Source: Butyrivibrio sp. AE2015
GTDB lineage: Bacteria; Bacillota; Clostridia; Lachnospirales; Lachnospiraceae
Assembly (NCBI RefSeq): GCF_000420825.1
Contig: NZ_ATVR01000031.1
Location: forward strand, 1 to 40,698
DNA length: 40,698 nucleotides
Direction: 5' to 3'
Below the pieces are notes generated by a model that was not told the origin of the DNA, did no database searches, and saw only the letters and a program-made list of their open reading frames with translations. The translations under genes and the position numbers were made by a program. Shown here piece after piece: positions 34,336-40,698 of this stretch (positions are counted from its first letter, which is position 1; each line of letters opens with the position of its first letter).

Positions 34336-35016
34336 TTAGAAAGTCTGCTCAGTGTCAAAACCGGCAGATATATATGTGATTATATAGTTGTCATAATCAG
34401 ATGCATTTAATCCTATCATCTGTGAATTAGTGCTTCCTCCGTGGAAAGTATATCCTACATCGGCGATATTTACAGTATCAAAAGCAACTGCTCTGCCATT
34501 CTTTGTGAAAAGAGTTCTGACTCCTACGCCCTGGATATCTTTTTCCGAATAATTGGTTGCACTGACTTCTATGCACTTTTCTTTCGCACTAGTGTCTATA
34601 TCCACCATGTTGTATGTGCAGTTGTCAGTTTCTGCTACATTAAGGTCATATGAAAAAGTTGCTCCGCCCTTAATGTTCTCATTCAAAAACTGTCCGTAAA
34701 GTATAAACTTCTGTCCGTCCTTTACTGCATCTGCCCTGTCATGAACAAGTGAAACCACACTCTTCTTTGAATCTGTCGCAGAAAAATCTGCATTTATCTC
34801 CACATCTTTTCCGGTGTTGTTGGTTGCAACCAGAACATAATATGTACACCAGTCAAATTTATCCGGAATGATATATTCATCTTCAATTGTAATGCCGTTT
34901 TCTAAACTCGTGGCAGCATATACAATGTTTGAAGGAAATACGCACTTATTAACACCAAACAGGATAAGTAAAGACATTCCCACAGTAGATAAAATAGAAA
35001 AAATCTGCTTTTTCAT
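34336..35016 (-). CDS. Secreted protein of unknown function
   Basis: The protein has 226 residues, with the ATG 35014-35016 behind GGAGGA (two upstream in-frame ATGs are too close to the site). A signal peptide is clear: 'MKKQIF', a hydrophobic core and a likely cleavage after 'IVYAA'. The mature part reads like beta-sandwich repeats ('NNTGKDVEINADFSA', 'ATNYSEKDIQGVGVRTLF'), similar in style to small secreted Lachnospiraceae proteins. I recognise no family. It is a single-gene unit with its own terminator, between the glycosyltransferase and deacetylase genes. Confidence 0.85.
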   Translation of the reverse strand: MKKQIFSILSTVGMSLLILFGVNKCVFPSNIVYAATSLENGITIEDEYIIPDKFDWCTYYVLVATNNTGKDVEINADFSATDSKKSVVSLVHDRADAVKDGQKFILYGQFLNENIKGGATFSYDLNVAETDNCTYNMVDIDTSAKEKCIEVSATNYSEKDIQGVGVRTLFTKNGRAVAFDTVNIADVGYTFHGGSTNSQMIGLNASDYDNYIITYISAGFDTEQTF

Positions 35017-35167
35017 GACCATTTCCTCCATCAAAATTATTTTTTGATAGTATTAATTATCATGTAAAAGCAGATTTTTTTCGAGTACCCAGAGGCATTT
35101 TTAATGTTTTTTTAACCTTTATAAATTATCTATAAAGCGCCATTCTATGCGGGCTAGATGTAGTATG

Positions 35168-36910
35168 TCACTCCTTGTGGACCACAGAATATCCACCCAT
35201 ATTTTCCACAATATAATTGCCTTTATTTTCAAAAAGTGATACCTCAGAGCTGGCCACCACAAACACCGTATTTACGTACTCCGGCGCGTCAAAATTCTCA
35301 GGAATATCGGCAAAAATAAAGTTTCCAAAGTTCTTTGCTGTCCTAAACATCGCCTCATCATCATAGTATTCAACCGTTTCATTAAACACAACCGGATCAT
35401 AATCCGTATAATAAAGAGCCACAATAAACGGTGCGGAAAGCCCTTCGTAGGTGGAATAGATCTGCCTGTCATCTCCTGCAATCTCATAAGCCCTTGCTAT
35501 GGCATCTCCGTAAGTCGGCATGAAAATACTGATCACATTGCTGTTAAAGTCAGTAAAATAATCTTTTACAAAAGATATATCTGCAAGCATGATCACTGTC
35601 AAAAGAGCTATGGCAAGCTTCTTACTGTTTGAAATAATAAAATCAAAGCCTCTTATAAAGGCATAAATAAGCGGAATAAACAAAGTCACCATTCTGCTTA
35701 TGTCTGTTTCTACCGCTATTGATAAGATCACATTTGCAATGAGAAATGCTGCAAAAGCAGCGTTCTTGCATAGATATTCCGCATCTTCCTGTGCTTTTCT
35801 TTTCAGACCTTTTACAAAATCCCTAAACACAACAAAAAGTCCAATAAAAGTAACTGGGAAAGTAAACTCAAACAAAGTTGCATATCCCGGGTAAAAATGG
35901 CAGAGCATATCTTCGTCATTACCAACTGTCAAAACAAGTCCAAGGACTTTGAGGTTATTAAGAAGCTTGCCCGGAAGCGAAGAATCAAGTGTAAGAAAGA
36001 CCTCTCCGCTTCTTGTAGCCGTGAGCTTATTTATGCAAAAATGATCAGTTACAATTTCCGGAAGTCCCAGATAGTTCACTGCATAAAACAAAAACAGCGG
36101 CATGAAGATGATCATGAACACCAATCCGGAAATTAAAAGCTCTTTTACGTTAAGAATCCCTTTTATGAGTGCGTAGATACAGGCGATCACTATAAACATA
36201 GGAATTATCATTGTTCCCGCGCCATATCCGTACATGGCAATAGCCAAAAGAGCCGCACTAAGTGCAAAACTTTTTGCAGTTCTTTTCCTCAAAGCAACAA
36301 GGAAGGTGTACAGTCCTATTACCTGAAGAAACGGCATTATGTTACTGTCAAGGCTCCATCTGCTTAGGATCACATGCCATGGACACACTGCCAGAAAGGC
36401 TGTTCCGACAATTGAAAGTGTATTCTTTTTCCCGGCAAATGTGGAAGCTGAAAAGATCTCTTTTAACACAAAAAAGAAAACAAATACTGTCGCAATCCCT
36501 AAAATTGCCGGAAGAAGTCTTAGTTTCACAATTCCGGTTCCAAAGAGCTTTACAGATATCATATTAAGATAGATCATAAGCTCACTGTTTCCACCGCTTC
36601 CAAAGGCAAGAGGGTGAACAGGATATGCATAGCCATTTCTGTCCACGCCGTATTTTGCAAGGGCAAAGGCCTCATATCCTATTGAAGCCTCATCCTGCTG
36701 AAGTCCGTTTGGAATGTTTCCCAGTAGAAAGAGCCTTAGAAATGTGGCAATACCCATTATGACAGCCAAAAGAATATGCGTTGTCTTATCAGAAAGATCG
36801 CTCACCCTGCCTTCGTTTGTGTTTTTCTTTTTAGAAATAACAACAGCTGCTGCGCAGGAAAGTACGCATGCAGCTGTCATTATATAATTGTAATAGTCAA
36901 TTATTCTCAT
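35168..36910 (-). CDS. GT-C type membrane glycosyltransferase (ArnT/PMT-like)
   Basis: The protein has 580 residues, with about 11-12 membrane helices and a C-terminal soluble domain of about 130 residues. After the second helix, 'IPNGLQQDEASIGYEA' (Asp73, Glu74) resembles the catalytic acidic loop of lipid-phosphate-sugar dependent glycosyltransferases. Such enzymes move a sugar from polyprenyl phosphate to an acceptor on the outer face of the membrane. Donor and acceptor are unknown. The ATG 36908-36910 lies immediately after the DUF5722 gene with a weak site, so translation is probably coupled. Confidence 0.85.
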   Translation of the reverse strand: MRIIDYYNYIMTAACVLSCAAAVVISKKKNTNEGRVSDLSDKTTHILLAVIMGIATFLRLFLLGNIPNGLQQDEASIGYEAFALAKYGVDRNGYAYPVHPLAFGSGGNSELMIYLNMISVKLFGTGIVKLRLLPAILGIATVFVFFFVLKEIFSASTFAGKKNTLSIVGTAFLAVCPWHVILSRWSLDSNIMPFLQVIGLYTFLVALRKRTAKSFALSAALLAIAMYGYGAGTMIIPMFIVIACIYALIKGILNVKELLISGLVFMIIFMPLFLFYAVNYLGLPEIVTDHFCINKLTATRSGEVFLTLDSSLPGKLLNNLKVLGLVLTVGNDEDMLCHFYPGYATLFEFTFPVTFIGLFVVFRDFVKGLKRKAQEDAEYLCKNAAFAAFLIANVILSIAVETDISRMVTLFIPLIYAFIRGFDFIISNSKKLAIALLTVIMLADISFVKDYFTDFNSNVISIFMPTYGDAIARAYEIAGDDRQIYSTYEGLSAPFIVALYYTDYDPVVFNETVEYYDDEAMFRTAKNFGNFIFADIPENFDAPEYVNTVFVVASSEVSLFENKGNYIVENMGGYSVVHKE

Positions 36911-36912
36911 TT

Positions 36913-38529
36913 TTATCTCGCATTCATAGCAGCGTTCCAATCAGATATTCCCATGATCTGAGCCGCTCTTTGTATGTAAGTTCCGGCGTTCGGTCCATTC
37001 ATCTGCTGATAGAACTCAAAAGCCAGTTTTCTCGTACCATCCTGCCTTGAAAGCCCTACAGACAATCCCTGTGATACCTCTAAAGGATAATCTGTCTGCC
37101 TGTTAAATGCAATAAGTTTAATGTACTGATTAGTCGCAACTCTCTGATAAGCATAGACAATTGCTGCTGCCTGAGCTTCTTCTCCCTGGGTTGAAGTGTA
37201 TCCGACCTCTGTCAAAAGAATTGGTCTCACCGCGCCTTTTGTATTTCTCATTGCAGGCTGACACATATAATCAGTAAGCTGCTCTATATTCTCCATCGAC
37301 AAATACGGAGTGTTGATATCATGCCTTATCATTGCCTGTGCTGCTTCGCTTTTAGGACTCCAGAATGTTGTCCAGGTCATTGGATAATTGTATGGATGCT
37401 CAGCAAGCCCCCAGTCGATATTACCCTGAGCTGTTATGCAGGCATTTATCGCTTCAAGAGTCGCTCTTGCTGAATAATAGGAACCTGTATTGTGGATCTG
37501 AGTCCAGTTCTGATCAAGACTTATGCAGACATATGCATTGGCATTTCTGCTCTTAATGGCGTTGTAGCATACTCTCAGTTCATCAGCATAAAGCTGTGCA
37601 TAAGACATAAGGTCGTTTACAGAGGAATAGTTCCACACATTTTTGGCGTTTACTTCGTTTCCAATAACCCAGTTATCAACCTGTCCAAAGCCATTCTGAC
37701 CATTGTATCTGTAAGCAAGATATGAGACCACAGCCTCAAGATATTCAAGGCCCTTATCCTCTGATGTGTTCATCATATAGTAAAGACCTCTTCCACCTCT
37801 TGAAGAGGGTGAGATCATGAATTCCTCACCTGCTGCCCTTGGGTTTAGCAAAACGATCGTAACCCCCATCCCCTGCTGCGTGCAGGTTCTGACGCAATGA
37901 TCATACTGACTTAGATATGATGAATCAAAATTATAGGTTTTTCCATTATATTCATATACAACCTGGCCATTTCCACCAATGACATCTTCCAGGTTGATGT
38001 TATAAGCAGCCTGCTGAACACCAAGCTGTGAATTCTCCGTATTTCCATTGCCTATCTTGGCTCCGTCAAGAATAAGGCCTTTTTTGCCATTGTTTTTTCT
38101 GGCCGGTGATGCTGACGCCAGAGCTTCAGGATTTGTGATGTACTTAGCTCCTGCCACAGCAACGTATTGTCCGCCCTGCAGTACAGCAACCTGAAACTTG
38201 TCATACAGCCTGCAATCCACCGTTTTGTTGTTTAAAGGAACCTGGAATGACACCGATCCACCCATGGCTGCCGAAGCAATTGGTGCTCCCGCCACTGTTG
38301 TCTGATATGGTTTTTCCGAGAAAAGATAGAATTTGCCATCATCAGAATCCGGCAGATCCGATGCAGACACACTAATATTGACATTGCCACCGTTTATGGT
38401 AGCTGAGCCGATAGATACAGCTCCAACTCCCTGTGCATTAACAGGAAAACTGGTAAAAGAAAAGACGCCCAGCGCGATAACCGCACCAAAAAGCGTCTGA
38501 AGAAATGATGATAAGAATTTCTTTGCCAT
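36913..38529 (-). CDS. Secreted DUF5722 protein, glycosidase-like TIM barrel
   Basis: The protein has 538 residues with a signal peptide ending near 'VNAQG'. An Ig-like beta domain (about 34-135) precedes a barrel (about 150-535) that I assign to DUF5722. Two glutamates sit as in GH-A clan enzymes: 'WVIGNEVN' (Glu292, candidate acid/base) and 'ILLTEVGY' (Glu441, candidate nucleophile). This suggests a retaining glycosidase, though activity is unproven. The ATG 38527-38529 follows GGGGT; an upstream GTG would add four residues. It is directly followed by the membrane glycosyltransferase, suggesting a shared surface-glycan role. Confidence 0.82.
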   Translation of the reverse strand: MAKKFLSSFLQTLFGAVIALGVFSFTSFPVNAQGVGAVSIGSATINGGNVNISVSASDLPDSDDGKFYLFSEKPYQTTVAGAPIASAAMGGSVSFQVPLNNKTVDCRLYDKFQVAVLQGGQYVAVAGAKYITNPEALASASPARKNNGKKGLILDGAKIGNGNTENSQLGVQQAAYNINLEDVIGGNGQVVYEYNGKTYNFDSSYLSQYDHCVRTCTQQGMGVTIVLLNPRAAGEEFMISPSSRGGRGLYYMMNTSEDKGLEYLEAVVSYLAYRYNGQNGFGQVDNWVIGNEVNAKNVWNYSSVNDLMSYAQLYADELRVCYNAIKSRNANAYVCISLDQNWTQIHNTGSYYSARATLEAINACITAQGNIDWGLAEHPYNYPMTWTTFWSPKSEAAQAMIRHDINTPYLSMENIEQLTDYMCQPAMRNTKGAVRPILLTEVGYTSTQGEEAQAAAIVYAYQRVATNQYIKLIAFNRQTDYPLEVSQGLSVGLSRQDGTRKLAFEFYQQMNGPNAGTYIQRAAQIMGISDWNAAMNAR

Positions 38530-38574
38530 AAATAACCCCACACTAGTTTATGATTTTACGTCAAACGCATTTAT

Positions 38575-38603
38575 ATCATAAGTGAAAGCTGGCTTTATGG
38601 CAA
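38575..38603 (-). promoter_or_regulatory. Promoter of the DUF5722-glycosyltransferase pair
   Basis: The minus strand reads TTGCCA (38598-38603), 17 bases, then TATGAT (38575-38580), in the 100-base gap after the preceding gene. Confidence 0.72.
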
Positions 38604-38630
38604 ATGATTTCTTTTCTTTTTATATTGAAT

Positions 38631-39749
38631 TTATTTCCTGTCTCCTAAAAAGTACTGCTCAATAGGTCTTCTAAGAATTCCTGCAAGTGGCCAGATGATC
38701 CATGAAGATCCCCAACTGAAAGTAAAGAAACTCCAGATTATATAGATACAAAGAACTGATTTCCAGTAGTCTTTAACCATAGCTCTAATGAAATTCTTCA
38801 CCTTTTTCTCAGTGGAATCAGATGATTGTTCAGGCTTATCATAAGAATTATATGATCTGCCCTTATTATCACTTTCAACAACTTCCCCTGAAACTCTTTC
38901 TATCTTTACACTCTTATCTGAATCGTAATCAGATGTATCAGCAAATTGCTGCATACTCGCCTGAGCAAATACTTTTTTATTCAGTGAAAGAAGCTTTTTA
39001 TAAGCCCTGTTTCTGCCACTTGAAAAAACTATAAGAAATACACCTACTGCGGCAAAAGTGAACATCAAAGATGGTCCAACTCCATCAGAAATGATCGGTA
39101 TGTCGAGCGCAGCATCAAGAACTATAACCGGTATCACGCTCACAATACAGAGCATAATTCCCACTGCCAGTATCATTCCCTTTACAGTCTGACTTTCCTC
39201 TTTTTCACCTTTCAGATAATCAATAGTATCATCGTCGATATAACAAGGCTGTTTGTTTAAAAAGCTCCAGCTTTTAGTTACATAACTTGAAAAAACAATG
39301 AATCCAACGCCTATTGCCGCGCAAAGGAACATAAATGCCACTCCTACTCCGGTGAAAAGGTTCAAATGAGTAGCTGTTGCTATCGAATCTAAAAGAATCG
39401 GTCCTGCAGGTGACAGGATGCAGAGGAGTATACCCAGTGACAGTAGAAATCTTCTGGATACAGCAGCATCAACATAATCGTCTGCTTCCTGCCTGGAAAC
39501 ATATCTCCTGTCAGATGAAACAAGATCGTCAAGCACCTTGTTAAGGCCAAGTCCCTCAGCAAGTTCATCAAGATTTCCAAATTCGGAAATAACAATGCCG
39601 ATAGCCTCATTTTCCTTTTTGCCCTCGCTTATGAGCTCATTGTACTTATCTTCCATCATTGAATAAAGTTCGTCCTTGGCCCTCATGACCTCAAGAGTCT
39701 TTGGAAGATGCTCAAACATACTTTCAAGATATTTTTTTATTGTGTCCAT
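38631..39749 (-). CDS. PadR-partner membrane protein with internal duplication
   Basis: The protein has 372 residues. The first 75 form a helical domain ('LEVMRAKDELYSMMEDKYNE', 'AIGIVISEFGNLDELAEGL') typical of DUF1700 / permease-prefix proteins. Two homologous pairs of membrane helices follow (about 100-156 and 190-245), then a charged linker and a last hydrophobic region (about 333-360). Such proteins are usually encoded beside a PadR regulator, as here with 17 bases between. They are thought to affect envelope stress or transport, but the function is unknown. The ATG 39747-39749 follows GGGAG. Confidence 0.85.
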   Translation of the reverse strand: MDTIKKYLESMFEHLPKTLEVMRAKDELYSMMEDKYNELISEGKKENEAIGIVISEFGNLDELAEGLGLNKVLDDLVSSDRRYVSRQEADDYVDAAVSRRFLLSLGILLCILSPAGPILLDSIATATHLNLFTGVGVAFMFLCAAIGVGFIVFSSYVTKSWSFLNKQPCYIDDDTIDYLKGEKEESQTVKGMILAVGIMLCIVSVIPVIVLDAALDIPIISDGVGPSLMFTFAAVGVFLIVFSSGRNRAYKKLLSLNKKVFAQASMQQFADTSDYDSDKSVKIERVSGEVVESDNKGRSYNSYDKPEQSSDSTEKKVKNFIRAMVKDYWKSVLCIYIIWSFFTFSWGSSWIIWPLAGILRRPIEQYFLGDRK

Positions 39750-39766
39750 ACTTTTCTCCCCATATA

Positions 39767-40102
39767 CTAATCTATTTTCTTAACAAATAATTCTACAACT
39801 TCCTTTGTGAGATTCCATTCCTCACATTTTTCCTTATAATACTTTTTTCCATTTTCTGTGATTCTGTAATAAGTGCGCTTCTTACCATTCTCAGCGTTCT
39901 GAATATAGGATTCAATATAGCCGTTTTTCTCCATTCTGGTAAAAGCAGAGTACAACGTGGTCTCTTTAATTATATATTTATCATTTGAAAGAGCCCTTAT
40001 TCGTTTTGATATCTCATATCCGTAGGAAGGTTCATCCAGCAGAGTAAAAAGAATAATCGTGTCATTGTACCCTCTGATGACATCACTACTGATTTCTACC
40101 AT
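39767..40102 (-). CDS. PadR-family transcriptional repressor
   Basis: The protein has 111 residues. The winged-helix is clear: 'ILFTLLDEPSYGYEISKRI', the recognition-helix region 'ETTLYSAFTRMEKNGYI' and the wing 'GKKRTYYRITENGKKYY'. A short C-terminal dimerisation helix makes it a class-II-sized PadR. The ATG 40100-40102 follows GAGAGG. It probably represses its own operon through the repeats upstream; the inducer is not evident. Confidence 0.93.
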   Translation of the reverse strand: MVEISSDVIRGYNDTIILFTLLDEPSYGYEISKRIRALSNDKYIIKETTLYSAFTRMEKNGYIESYIQNAENGKKRTYYRITENGKKYYKEKCEEWNLTKEVVELFVKKID

Positions 40103-40142
40103 TTCATCTACCTCTCCCTCCTTACTCAGATTCTATACGATA

Positions 40143-40220
40143 GTCGTACTACGTCAGTCATGCTATGTCTGTCGTAGTATGTCTGTCATAGTAAATATAC
40201 AACGTCTATCGTAGTATGTC
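40143..40220. promoter_or_regulatory. Phased 14-bp repeat array, candidate PadR operators
   Basis: Copies of a word close to GTCGTAGTATGTC start at 40143, 40157, 40171 and 40185, exactly 14 bp apart. A fifth copy at 40208 covers the -35 box. The last in-phase copy reaches the -10 box and the array continues over the start site. Binding of the adjacent PadR protein is an inference from position. Confidence 0.75.
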
Positions 40221-40222
40221 AA
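40194..40222 (-). promoter_or_regulatory. Promoter of the padR operon
   Basis: The minus strand reads a perfect TTGACA (40217-40222), 17 bases, then TATATT (40194-40199). This is the strongest promoter of the window and is overlapped by the repeats at 40143-40220, as expected for a repressed gene. Confidence 0.88.
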
Positions 40223-40262
40223 CAGCCTTTATCTCATTTGTCATACTTTCTTGTAAATGGAC

Positions 40263-40462
40263 GCAGCCGAGCTGAAAGTGTAGGTATAGCTATGTTCACT
40301 CTGATATTTTTCAATGTGATAAATTGGACATAAAACACCCACAAAAGCCTTGTTTCATACTTATTCAGAACACAAGTCTTTTGTGGGTTTATTTATATCC
40401 ATTTATCATCATTTCAAAATAAATCGTTCACATCACTATGCCTACACTTTCAGTTCGTCTGC
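40263..40462. repeat. Long inverted repeat 1, 91-nt arms with an 18-nt loop
   Basis: Arms 40263-40353 and 40372-40462 are equal in length. They pair at the outer end (GCAGcCGAgCTGAAAGTGTA, then GG-ATAG), less well in the middle, and tightly near the loop. The inner stem is CCCACAAAAG (40338-40347) with CTTTTGTGGG (40378-40387), plus CTTGT/ACAAG. The loop (40354-40371) is TTCATACTTATTCAGAAC. Both strands are T-rich after the inner stem, so it could also terminate transcription. No gene is present. Confidence 0.85.
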
Positions 40463-40502
40463 TGTTCTTGCAAAAATAGTAGTCTTTATATGTGTAGTAA
40501 AC

Positions 40503-40698
40503 CATAAATCCATAAGTGCCCATACCTTTGGATAGAGCGATTTAGTGTGAGCAATAGAGACAGTTAAGATAAAATAAAAGCCCTGTTTTCTGTTCTGAAT
40601 AAGTATGAAAGAAAACAGGGCGCATTATTTTATATTTACTGTGTCTTTGTGAATACTCCGAGATCTATCCGAAGGTATGGGTACTTCTGGATTTTATG
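40503..40698. repeat. Long inverted repeat 2, arms of at least 88 nt, same loop inverted
   Basis: Arms 40503-40590 and 40611-40698 run to the window edge, so the repeat may be longer. Paired blocks are CCATACCTT-GGATAGA at the outside, ATAAAATAA in the middle, and a perfect 11-bp inner stem GCCCTGTTTTC / GAAAACAGGGC. The loop contains GTTCTGAATAAGTATGAA (40592-40609), the exact reverse complement of the loop of repeat 1. The arms of the two repeats are not alike. On the minus strand the inner stem is followed by TTTTATTTTAT, suitable for termination. Confidence 0.85.

Noticed and set aside
35117..35137. CTTTATA/TATAAAG hairpin after the glycosyltransferase gene as a terminator
   Set aside because: The stem is seven A-T-rich pairs and no U-run follows on the minus strand, so it is too weak to call.
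40143..40220. Short regular repeats as a CRISPR or plasmid-type iteron origin
   Set aside because: The 14-bp period lies directly on a strong promoter in front of a PadR gene. There is no replication gene or AT-rich unwinding region nearby, so operators explain it better.

Overview
The window looks like chromosomal DNA of a low-GC Gram-positive anaerobe, most likely a Lachnospiraceae member close to Butyrivibrio or Pseudobutyrivibrio (inference). Supporting this are a Gram-positive-type PolC, the rimP-nusA-rnpM-ylxQ-infB-rbfA order, the DXP isoprenoid genes next to polC, strong AGGAGG-type ribosome binding sites, and a GH3/GH78 carbohydrate cluster whose GH3 enzyme has a reversed domain order. 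Every convincing gene is on the minus strand, so transcription runs from high to low coordinates.

Right end to left: about 470 bases without genes (40230-40698) hold two long imperfect inverted repeats of about 200 bp each. Their 18-nt loops are exact reverse complements of one another. Next comes a PadR repressor with its promoter and a phased set of 14-bp repeats, followed by a membrane protein with an internal duplication. Then an envelope block follows: a secreted DUF5722 protein with glycosidase-like glutamates, a GT-C type membrane glycosyltransferase, and a secreted protein of unknown function. A polysaccharide deacetylase and a bactofilin lead into a housekeeping run: pyrH-frr-uppS-cdsA, then an internal promoter, then dxr-rseP-ispG-polC-PAP2 phosphatase. 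This run joins ribosome recycling, UMP/lipid precursors, isoprenoid (undecaprenyl) supply, membrane proteolysis and replication.

After a terminator come a stand-alone EAL phosphodiesterase and a 2-hydroxyacid dehydrogenase. A tRNA-Glu(CUC) has its own promoter and terminator. The nusA operon (rimP-nusA-rnpM-ylxQ-infB-rbfA-nrnA-truB-ribF-AEC permease) has a clear promoter. A terminator-like hairpin lies a few bases into its leader, which suggests NusA autoregulation. A strong terminator at 8764-8806 closes that unit.

The leftmost block (1089-8717) is a carbohydrate cluster: cytoplasmic GH78 alpha-L-rhamnosidase, GPH-type sugar symporter, doubly anchored GH3 enzyme and a four-helix membrane protein, closed by a compound terminator. 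The first kilobase holds no convincing complete gene apart from the 5' end of one at the left edge. It is rich in nested inverted repeats and TCATGACC motifs. The structured repeats at both ends are the least explained signals here.
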